From: Panax quinquefolius
Taxonomy: Eukaryota; Streptophyta; Magnoliopsida; Apiales; Araliaceae
Assembly (NCBI GenBank): GCA_020205615.1
Contig: CM035163.1
Location: 41,488,189 to 41,552,188, forward strand
Length of the DNA: 64,000 bases
Direction of reading: 5' to 3'
The notes under the pieces are model-generated. The model worked only from the letters and a program-made list of their open reading frames with translations. It had not been told where the DNA came from and made no database searches. Within the stretch, counting starts at the first letter, position 1; the number at the start of each line of letters is the position of its first letter. Below, piece after piece: positions 33,149 through 43,169 of this stretch. The position numbers were made by a program, and so were the translations under genes.

Positions 33149-33873
33149 CGATTTAATTATAAAAAGAATGACAATGATTTAATTAAAATAAATAAAAGAG
33201 AAAATTATACTCTATCAATAACTCAACTGCAGCATCCTTAAGACTGACTTATTTCGAATGTTTTGTACCCAAATATCAACATTTTATTAAAAAATACTTT
33301 CTCTCACAATCTCTATCATGAAAGTATAATATGAATCTGTGATCGACTCAATAATTAATCTTGAATTTGACTCCAAATCGAGAAAGAGCACTATCTAAAA
33401 GATATACAACAAATTGGATGGAAAGGCAAGATATATGCACTTCTTTGAAAGATAACTTGTCACAATATATTAGATGGAAACTTATCGAAGTTATATATGA
33501 TGTAAAACAAATACATTACTCACTGGAGATGATGAAGGTATTGTTTTAGATTATATACAACTCAAGTTTCCATTAATATATTGTGATAAGTTATCTTCAA
33601 GAAGTCACACTTTCATCTTTCTTCAATCTATATTTCTAGATACTACTTTTTGGAGTCAAGTTCAAGACTAATTAGGTTGATCGCAGATTCATATTATACT
33701 TTCATGATAGAGATTGTGAGAGAAAGTATTTTCCAAGAAAATGCTGATATTTGGTTAAAAAACATTCGAAATAGGTCGGTCTTAAGGATGCCGCAGTTAA
33801 GTTATTAATAGAGTATGTTCTCTCTTTTATTTACTTTAATTAAATCATTTTAATTCTTTTTTTAATTAAATCG
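33149..33873. repeat. Long inverted repeat 1 within the CACTA element
   Basis: The left arm is 33149-33510 and the right arm 33541-33873, separated by 30 bp. Paired landmarks include ATCCTTAAGACTGAC / GTCGGTCTTAAGGAT, TCTCACAATCTCTATCATGA / TCATGATAGAGATTGTGAGA and CACAATATATTAGATGG / CCATTAATATATTGTG. Transcription would give a hairpin of about 330 bp. Confidence 0.9.
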
Positions 33874-33998
33874 TTGTTATTTGAGTACATAAACATATAT
33901 AACTTTCAGTATTTTATATAAACATCTTGATGATATTATATTCTGTGAACAAACAGATTGCGATTTCTCATTAATTCACTATAGATTCAAAACTGGCA

Positions 33999-34834
33999 CG
34001 ATAAAGTTTCCCTACAATACTCCTTAAGAAGTGTAAAAGCTGGTTTATCCCACCTCTCCATGAAATTGGGAAATATTCTCAGTTTTAAAGCCCTAGGCCT
34101 TTCAGCTGTTACTCCTGTTTTTGCAAAATCAACGGCCATAGAGTGAAGGGTTGTCAACTGAGACATTTTTTACTCATAGTCTTATCTGACTCAAGGTTTG
34201 CATGTACTAAATGTGTAGTAGAGATTTTACCCAAGGTATCATTGATAAGATAATTATTCAATAAAGAACTTTTTTATTTCCTGCAAATTAAGAATTATTA
34301 GGAAATATGAGAGACAAAGGGAGAGTTACATGAAATTCAACAGTTCCTAATAAGTGGTTCAATTAATTCAACTGTACTTCCTCTTGAATTCCTGAACAAA
34401 GTGGTTAAATGGTGAGCCACTTTGTTCGGGAATTAACCACTTTGGGAATTTAAGAGGAAATACAGTATGGTGAACTACTTATTGGAAATTGTTGAATTTT
34501 CTGCAACTCTTCCTTTGTCTCTCATATTTTTTCCAATAAGTCTGAGTTTGTAGGAAATATTGTGGTTCTTTGTTGATTAATTATCTGATCAATGATACCT
34601 TGGGTACAATCTCTACTGCACATTTAGTACATGCAGACATTGAGTCAGATAAGACTATGAGTAAAAAATGTCTCAGTTGACAACCCTTCACCCTATGGCA
34701 GTTTATTTTGCAAAAAAAGGAGTAGCAACTGAAAGGCCTAGGATTATAAAATCGAGGATGTTTCCCGATTTCATGGAGAGGTGGGCCACAACTAGTTTAC
34801 ATTTCTCAAGGAGTATTGGGGACAAACTTTATCG
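33999..34834. repeat. Long inverted repeat 2 within the CACTA element
   Basis: The left arm is 33999-34404 and the right arm 34417-34834, with a 12-bp loop. Pairs include CCTAGGCCTTTCAG / CTGAAAGGCCTAGG, GGGTTGTCAACTGAGACATT / AATGTCTCAGTTGACAACCC, ACTCATAGTCTTATCTGACT / AGTCAGATAAGACTATGAGT and AATTCCTGAACAAAGTGG / CCACTTTGTTCGGGAATT at the tip. The right arm has a short internal duplication (TTAACCACTTTGGG). Confidence 0.92.
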
Positions 34835-35695
34835 ATGACGACCGACTATCAAGATCGTAATCTACTTCTTTAACTTGGCAGACATTAGCTTATGCAGTGG
34901 CGAGAGCAACGTTAATAAATCAGGATGATGACGTCGAGGTAATTTTGTCATGAATTTAGCTTTATGTTTAGTTACTTATGGTTCTTCTATTGTATCTTTT
35001 CTTCAGGAAGAGTTTCTCTTTACAGGAGGTCTATAAATATGACTGCTAAGAGTAGTTGCTGATGCTATATATATCTAGAAAGAAAACAGAAAATCTTTAG
35101 ATTGTAAAATTCCCTTTAACTACGACTAATCGTTTGGTTTTTGAGTTGTTTGATGTCAAAGGCAATGGAATTAATTATAGTTTTAGATTCAATATATAAT
35201 TTGTATATAAATTTTAGTCGCTCGATTTGTTTATTGTGTTGGTTTTATACACGTGGATCGATGAATTTGTATAGTTTTGGTGATTTATATATACTTTTGT
35301 GTGTTGAGATATAAAATAGGTACAAACAAGTATACATTTTTGGAAAATCCACAAAATAGACAATTTTTTTTAAATTTATGAATCAGCGATCGCAGATGGT
35401 CGCTATTACGTATCAGCCACCGCAGGTGACTTGAGGATATCAGCGACCGTGGTGGTCGCTGATACGTGGGCCACGTCACCAATGAGACACTCATGGTGAC
35501 TCAGCTTAGCGACAACATCGGTCGCTATATGTTAGTAGCTGACGTTTCGGTCGCTAACATTGGTCGCCAATATCTGATTAAGCGTCCGAATACATCGACA
35601 TCTATCTGCGATCGTATTCGATCAAGAGATACCCATATCTTGACCGAATACGATTACATGATTATCTGTCGCTAATAAGCCTTTTTCTTGTAATG

Positions 35696-38600
35696 ATCTT
35701 TTTCATTTATTAATAAAAGAATTTATTTAATTAAATGGGTTAGGAATCTTATGATAGAATAAAAGAGTGTTTAATTAAGGGGGAGTTTAATTAGATCCCT
35801 TATTAGATTCCATATATATATATATGATTTGATGATGAAGAATGTATATATATATATGACTAAAATGATGTAACTTATAAAGTATATTTGTATGAATAAG
35901 TCTTGTACAGTCCTTAACTAAGAAATCTATGTACAAGAACTTAGAATAGTATGATCAAGCTTGTTAGGTTGATCCTTACCCCTGTATGCATATGTAATAG
36001 ATAGGATTATTGTAAAAAGACTACTCTGCATGATAGAAATATTGATCAAATGGTAAATCTACATGTGCTTAAAGTCAATATGATTAATGTATATTTGAAC
36101 AAGTAAGTTTTGTAATTAAAGTCCTTCAAAAGAATTGATGTACAAGGACTTAGATTAGAAAGATCAAATAATGTTAGGTTAATTTTATGAAAACTGATAT
36201 GATGTATAGATTATAAGAATTCATGATCGTAAAGTTACTCTATCATTTCACAATATGAAGATACTTCGTAGGGATAACCATGTTCGCATAATATCAGAAA
36301 ATCACAAAGTTCACTCCATCTTACAGATAGAGTATCAGTTCGTAAAGTGAGCAAATGAACTCAAAGGTGCAACGCTAACACATAACTGCACAAGGAGTCG
36401 AAGAAGCTGTTAAACATCATCTGGTAAAAATAGATAAATCTACTAAATGAATCAATAGATAGCAGAGTAAAAATTGCTCAGTAAAGAGTGATTGTAGAAA
36501 ACTACAAGCAAACATTGAATGAAAGAAATATCTAAAGATTACTCTAAGATCATTTAGTAAAGTCAAGATCGTGAAGTCAGCCTCAGAATAATAAAGCAAA
36601 AAGGTGAAGTGTTGACAACGCAAAGTGGATGAGATCACCAAGCTCAATTTGTGTCATGGATATATAAGTAAAGATTAATCAAGAAGAAGAATATGGAAAT
36701 AGGATATACTTTGATGATATCTGAGTATATTTCTCACAATAAGAGATCCAGAAGTAATCTAAAAGATCACAACTGCAATGATATTCTACCTAATCACAGA
36801 ACTCAGAATAGATCACATAGCAATCAGAACTTCATATAGAAGCAGCCAGTACTTGATCATAAAGAAGAACAGATCACTCAGAAAGATATCGTCGACTTCT
36901 CAAAGACAACTAAAGCATCAAGAAATAGAGAAGAATTTGATAAGCAAGTCCAAAAACTATTAAAGAAATCAAGAAAAGAAGAACATAGTAGAAGTGAGAT
37001 TAAAAACACAAGACTACGACATCTCTCACTTTACTATCCACACTTAAAAGAATACAAGAACAGAAAAGGTCAATCTGATCGTAAGGCTCAATCATACGGT
37101 TCTTGCAATAGGAGATCGTAGAGTTCATGTCAGGTCTAAAAATAAGACTGACAAATGAAACGTTGCGAGAAGATGATAACAAGTTATCAGAAGATATATT
37201 CTTGGAAGAAAACAAAGGTATATCCACCGGCTAGTAGCCGAAAGTAGGCTGTATGAAAAGTCAGAAAATATACTGATTGATGTGACAAGTTATAAGTCAG
37301 AAATTACACTGACATAGAGCCTTAGAAAGTCAACATCAGAGATATCAAAATTTTTATGCATTAAATGTTCCAACAGATACTTCTCAACGGGAAGATTTAT
37401 GAGAAGTATAAAAGACAACAACATTCAAAAGAATAAGAAGATGATGAGCACTGAATGCCAATACATAAGAATAATCATCATCTGAGATGAACATTGAGCT
37501 AAACAAGAGAAAATGTAGAGTATGAACAACTCTACGAGAAAAGAAATGTTCATAGCTGCCAAGTTAAAATGAAAAGGAGATTAAAGAGATAATCTTAGCA
37601 GCACCTCATAAGTGAACAAAAGGTTGATGAGTAAATGTCAAGGTAAGAGCCGCAGAGCTTAAGACCAAAAAGCTGAGAATCTCTAGAGAAAAAAGGCCAA
37701 ATCCGAAGAGCCAAGAAAGTGGTGAACATGGAAGAATAAAAGATTAAAATATGAAAAAGCCATGCAGTTGATGTTGATGATGTAATAGTGGTTGATCACA
37801 AAAATAATCTCAAAAGCTCAATTATACGATTCATCAAGAACAATCAGAATCAATAAGTCAAAGATGTGAAACACAAGCCTACGATTCTGGTATTGTTCAA
37901 AGCTGCTAAACACAAAAGATGAAGAGCTTAAGTGAATAGCTTAGCAGTACATCAACACTAATCATGAAGAGCTGTTGATAATCAAAAGAAGTCAAGCTTC
38001 ATTAACAGAGTTCAACAAGTTTCAAGAAGATGATCAAAAACACTGCTAAGTACTATAAGATGAAGAGCATTCAAGTCATCTTATCAGCACATCAAACACT
38101 CCTCGATAATAGGGAGAAGGGTCGGTGGATCCTGGTCTTAAGAACCGAATTGGGGTCAGAGGATCCCGGTCTTTGTGGCTGAAGTAGGGTTAGAGGATTC
38201 TTGTCCTAGGGACTAAATATCCAAGTTTGTTGGGCTTAAAGAGGTCTTTGTGTCTTTTTCTGTTGAGACTAAAATAGCCAAGTCTGCTGGGCTTGAAGAG
38301 ATCTTTGTGTGTTTTTCTGTTGAGACTAAATCAACAAAGTTTGTTAGGTTTGATTAGGGCAGTTTGTCCTGGTCTTGGTGACAGAATCATTTAGTGGATA
38401 TCTTACTCATTGAGTAGAAGATTGGGGTAAGAGTTGTTAAGTCTATGAAAAACTTAAAACCTCTTGTGTCTTTTACATTTTGCATATTACTTTTTGTAAT
38501 ACATAATTGCTATATCTTTTATGTGTTTAACAATTCATATAACTTGTACTAAGATACCTAAGTGAATCTTTAAGGGGATTTTCAAAATTGATATTCATAG

Positions 38601-38712
38601 ATAATCTTGATTAATTAATTATTAGGTAATTCAAATAAGTAATTATGAAAGAATTTTTTAAAAGATCTATTCAACCCCCCTTCTAGATCTATATTGTGAC
38701 TTTGGGAAATAA
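35696..38712 (+). mobile_element. Probable LTR of a SIRE-type Copia element (solo or partial)
   Basis: The end region ATTCAACCCCCCTTCTAGAT followed by a GACTTTGGG stretch is the kind found near the 3' end of SIRE/Opie-type Copia LTRs. TATAAAAG near 37405 could be its promoter. From about 36240 to 38100 the plus strand is strongly purine-rich (AAG, GAAGAAG, AGATCA words) with no sustained frame. I could not find matched ends or a target duplication, so extent and class are tentative. Confidence 0.35.
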
Positions 38713-40737
38713 CACAATGCATTCGTTATCCATGTTTAATTAGTTGAATTAAATAAATGTGACAAACACATAATTTTTGAGCAATACTTTTAGAATCATG
38801 ATGATGATCATGATAATGAGATCTAAATTCAAGATAGCTCAAAACTAAAATGTTCATATACGTTAGATCACTAATATTAATGTGGGGTTACTAATTTCAG
38901 ATAGATTAGTACATATTATGGATTCTTTTTTTAAAGAAAATTATTGATCTCATAATTATTTGTGTGAAGACACTAAAACAAGTATGTAGGTGCTTATTGG
39001 AGAATAAGTTTACTGAACGTGACTCGCTTAAAGGAACCCTAATGGAGTTTTACTTGCATGTTAATGAAGTTCCTATAGTGATTGTAGTACAACTGATCCT
39101 TTGACTTGAGATCGTCATAGTTCCTTGTATATTCTAAGTTAAACTTTGCCATATTCCTTACTACAGAGTATGTTATAGGGTATGTTCGAGTATAATAAAG
39201 TGTACATGGAGGTAGGTGAATGATCAATAAAGGATCTACCACTTCTATCAAAGAAAGAGAATGTCCTATGTGTTTCGATAAGTGACAACTCGAAAATCCC
39301 TGGCCAAAGTGAATGAAAATTAGAAAGAAGTTTCTAATTTACATTAACTTGAATTGTGCATTTTTGTATCGCAATGCATATAATCAAATAAATAAAACTT
39401 GACAGTAATTTCATGTTTTATATTTGATCAGGACATTATTTAGTATAAGAATTGAATTGTACAGTAACTATTTATTGAATAGGTTCTTTGTGATTAAACA
39501 TTGATTTCATATTATCCAGATAGTCATGATTCATTATTGTAAGGTGTCACTCATGATGTAGAATAAATATTATGTATTTATATTTGAATTAAAAGAGTTT
39601 AATTCATTATAAATAATGTTAAAATATTTTTAATTTATTTATTCTACTACCAGTTAATTATTGAACCTAAATGGTCATACCATAAAAAGAAAAATATAAT
39701 TTTAGAAGTGATTAATTTATAATAATTAATTAAGTGTATTTATTTTATTAGTGGGATAAATTAAATAGCTTAATATTTATAATGATGTATATAAAGAAAT
39801 AATAAATTATAAATTAATAAGAGGAGTCTTATTATTATTATTATTATTATAAATTAATTGGCTTGATAATAATAAATTAAGTATTTAATTTATTAGTGGA
39901 ATAAATTAAATAGCTTAATATTTATAATTAAGTATTTGGAGAAATACTAATTATAAATAAATAAGAGAAGTCTTATTAATTACTCCTCCCGTCTAGTATA
40001 AAAGTCCTAGTTGACTTTTTAGCGTATATTAAGAAAGATGATAAAATGATAAAATTATCCATATTTAAATTCTCATTTAATTGAATAGTTTTTTGCACAT
40101 GAATAGTGAAATTTCATAAATATACATAAAGAATGTAAATATGACAATAAATACTAAGGGTATTATAGGCAAATTATTGTAAGAAATATATTATTTAAGG
40201 TAAGTAGGCATTTAACTTGAGACTACTTAAAATAGTAATAAAAACTTTTTTCCTGAGATGAGGGGAGTATTATTATTATTATTTAGTTCCTAATTAGATT
40301 GAGAATTAAATTAAAATCCTAAGTCCTAAAAGGTTTAGGAAGGAAGGTTAGTATATAAATAAGAGGAGTCTTATTGTGAAAAAAGCTAATGCAACTCTTG
40401 CAAGTATTATCTAAAACCTAAGGAGTTAGGAGAGAGAGAATTATGGCTAGCCACCCAAGGTATTGTAAAACATAAATTCACTTCTTCAATCAATATACTC
40501 CCAAGATCACCTTCAGAGCATTGCATACTTGGGTAGCAAACGTTTGATCCGAGGAATTGGAGAAACACGGGGGATCAAATGATTAGATCTTAAATATCAT
40601 AGCAAGGAGTTGTATAATCTTTATAAGGTATACCTTTTATCTTTCCTCGATTAATAATATCACATATGGTGATTCATAGGATTGCAGAAAAAATTTAAAA
40701 TTTATTTATGTCATTCTTTCGCTATTTTATAATATGA
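38713..40737. other. Non-coding insert between MULE halves, with tandem duplications
   Basis: No coding seen. A segment containing ATTAGTGGGATAAATTAAAT repeats about 145 bp later (39748 and 39893). TAAATAAGAGRAGTCTTATT-like words occur near 39815, 39955 and 40355. A TATATAAATA promoter-like site lies at 40352, followed by a GGAGAGAGAGAATT leader-like region. It resembles part of an LTR, but no pair of ends was found. It contains a Stowaway MITE. Confidence 0.45.
39983..40267. mobile_element. Stowaway-like MITE
   Basis: The ends CTCCTCCCGTCTAGTATAAA and reverse-complemented CTCCCCTCATCTCAGGAAAA are flanked by TA on both sides (39981-39982, 40268-40269). 285 bp, no coding. Confidence 0.75.
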
Positions 40738-42510
40738 TTGTATATATGTACTTGTTTATGCAAAACTAACATTAATAATGTTGGGATTGGTCCAAGTAGG
40801 ATGATTAATGTTCTTAGTTCATTGGGAGGATGTATGAGTAATTTTGGGCTCTCTGAGACAGATGTTAGAAATATAGTTAGATATATTAGACATGATTCGA
40901 CGGATTTAAATGATGCACAAGCTACAATAGATTACCTAAGAAAGTTTCAGTGAGAGAGCCCGAGTAGATTTTATTTTAGTGTCAAACTAGACGCTGATAA
41001 TTGGATAAGATACATTTTGTGGGTAGATTATTGGTCAATACTAGCTTATCAAAATTTTGATGACATTGTTACTTTTGATATCACATACTGAACAAACAAA
41101 TATTCTATGTTATTTGAACATTTCGCTGGTGTAGATCATCATTGCCATTCTGTATTGTTTGGGTGTGCACTATTGAGCGATGAAATTGATGATACATTTG
41201 TATGATTGTCTGAGCAGTAGCTTGAAGCAATGAATTTCAAACATCCCATAAACATTTCCACTGATCAAGATTATACTATGTCGAATGCGATTGCTAGGGT
41301 TTTTTCTCGTACCCACCATGCATTGTGGACATGACACATTAGTAAAAAATATACTAAAAAACTTGGTCATGTCTATTCTTCGCATCCGACTTTTAAGTCA
41401 GATTTTAACTATTGTATCTTTAAGTCTTTTAGTATACAAGAATGTAAGGACAAATAAAAATTGTTGATGGAAAATTGTGATCTTCATAATAACGAATGGT
41501 TGAAATCTCGGTATGAATTAAAAGAAAAATGGTTTGGGGTGTATTCAAAAAATTTCTTTACAACAGGAATGATTACCACATCCAGGAGTGAGAGTATGAA
41601 CTATTTTTTAACGAATATGTAAATAGTAGTACGAGAATTAAAGATTTTGTTTTAAACTCCCAACAAGCTATTGAGAAATAGTACATCAGAGAGAAATAAG
41701 ATAATTATATTACAATCAATCGTGCTAGAAAATTCATTTTTGGAGATCCGTTAGAGCTTCATCCAGCTAAAATATATACCAAAAAAATATTTCAGCATTT
41801 TAAAATTGAACTGACAAAATTGCTCAAGTTAACTTGTAAAAAGTTACTTGAAATGTCAACTCCTGATTCAAAAATTTACATAGTTTTCAAAGTCATAGTT
41901 CCTATATCTTATTGTAGATATTTCACAATTGTGCATTATATAGATACCAGGATGGTTAAATGTAATTGCAAAATATTTAAACATGCTGGTACTATATGTC
42001 GTCACGTTCTCAGGCTACAAAGTTAAAAGAACTGTTTTGATATTCTTGAAGAATTGATACATAAGCAATGAACTCAAAATGCTAATAAAAGTAATGGTGT
42101 CGCCCCATATGTTTTAACCTCGGTCACAAATTATAATGGACACAAATTGGAAGGTACAATCATTTGAGAAAATAATTTTTGGGTTTTAAGTTGGATGTTT
42201 CATGTTTTAAAGAAGCCACTAGATATGTTGATGAAATGTTTGACCGTATGGAAAAAATTATAGTCAAAATCCCTGTTGATGGTGTCAATATATGTTATTG
42301 AGGTCAGGGAAGCTATGGAATTATGATGATGATGATGAGTCCAGTGATCTTTTTTTGATCCAATTTGTTCATAGACAAAAGGTCATAAAAAAGATACACG
42401 AATTAAACGTGATGTCCAATAAATCGCAGGAGAAAAGCCACTCCAAAAATGTGCAATATGTGGAATATTTACAAACCATGATAAGTGAAACCATTATAAA
42501 GATTTAAGAT
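40738..42510 (+). pseudogene. MULE transposase (FAR1/Jittery type), decayed
   Basis: The reading opens NIGP-like NVGIGPSRMINVLSSLGG, then DLNDAQATIDYLRKFQ, then RFYFSVKLDADNWIRYILWV. The DDE core is visible: FDDIVTFDITY (first Asp), FGCALLSDE, NISTDQDYTMSNAIARVF (second Asp) and RSESMN. A SWIM zinc finger ends it, KCNCKIFKHAGTICRHVL near 41960-42010. In-frame stops at 40951, about 41089, 41203 and 41218 fall where Arg or Trp is expected; at least one frameshift separates core and SWIM finger. Host FAR1/FHY3 genes share this architecture, but the broken state and flanking repeats favour a dead transposon. Confidence 0.8.
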
Positions 42511-42754
42511 TGATAAAGATTGGATCTCTATAATTTTATTTCTCTTAATGTAAGTTTAATAGAGTTTTGTGCACATTTTTGAAAACATGGAACATGACTC
42601 TATCATTTTGTTATGTTATATGTATTCATTTTCTTAGAAAAAGTTTTGTTTTCTATATTGATGATTGATAGCTTGGATGATAAAATGAATCTTGATAAAA
42701 CTCGTTTGAGTTCTATTTCTAGGTAGTAAGAATATAATGAACTCCCTGGAATGT

Positions 42755-43110
42755 ATAGGCTCCGCAGTTTAGTTCTGTGTACGCTAAGTATCATAAAATT
42801 ATATTCAATACGATGTCGTTTGACTTTATTTTAAAATCATCTTTGTCCACAGTTTAGTTCTACGGATGCTAAGTATGATAAACGTACACTGAATACAACT
42901 TTGTTCAGATTAGTATATTCCCTCCATTTGTAGTTTAGATCTACAGACACTAAGTATTATAAACACACAGTCTATATGATGTCGTTTTAATTATCCATCC
43001 GTCCGTAGTTTAGTTTTGTAGACTCTAATAAAATAAAAAAGTTTAAAACTCCTTTTCGCATTACTAAATTGTGGATCCTATCTTAGCATCCGCAATATTA
43101 CACTACGGAC
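42755..43110. repeat. Right subterminal repeats of the Mutator element
   Basis: Copies of CCGCAGTTTAGTTCTGTG, CCACAGTTTAGTTCTACGG, TTGTAGTTTAGATCTACAG, CCGTAGTTTAGTTTTGTAG, CGCATTACTAAATTGTGG and CGCAATATTACACTACGG occur about every 60-70 bp, mostly followed by GAYRCTAAGTAT. The matching set on the left end lies at 30200-31040. Confidence 0.75.
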
Positions 43111-43164
43111 TCTACATTAAATAAACATAGTCCATATATTCAACCAACACATCCTGTACTCCCC

Positions 43165-43169
43165 GTATT
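43165..43169. repeat. Target-site duplication (left) of gypsy element 2
   Basis: GTATT here and at 52708-52712, a perfect 5-bp duplication around the element. Confidence 0.92.

Larger units (their letters stand above)
31794..35695. mobile_element. Non-autonomous CACTA (En/Spm) element with two long hairpins
   Basis: The left terminus CACTACAAGAAAAAGG pairs with the right terminus CCTTTTTCTTGTAATG (one mismatch), and ATC flanks both sides. Subterminal AGCGACCGNNGTGGTCGC-type repeats fill about 31815-32110 and 35385-35600, the expected transposase-binding regions. The 3.9-kb interior encodes no transposase I can see. It has a short GC-rich segment (32036-32260), a 600-bp AT-rich tract and two long inverted repeats (33149-33873 and 33999-34834). 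Near 34883-34940 lies an exon-like stretch between TTGGCAG and GTAATT that I do not recognise. Confidence 0.9.
30176..43140 (+). mobile_element. FAR1-type (Jittery-like) Mutator element, decayed and split
   Basis: A FAR1-type DNA-binding fragment (31390-31773) and a MULE transposase with SWIM finger (40738-42510) lie in the same orientation and join logically once later insertions (31794-40740) are removed. Both flanks carry near-palindromic repeats around CCGCAGTTTAGTTCTGCGG: about six at 30200-31040 and about six at 42755-43110. I could not fix exact termini or the 9-bp target duplication. Without the insertions it would be about 4 kb. Confidence 0.62.
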
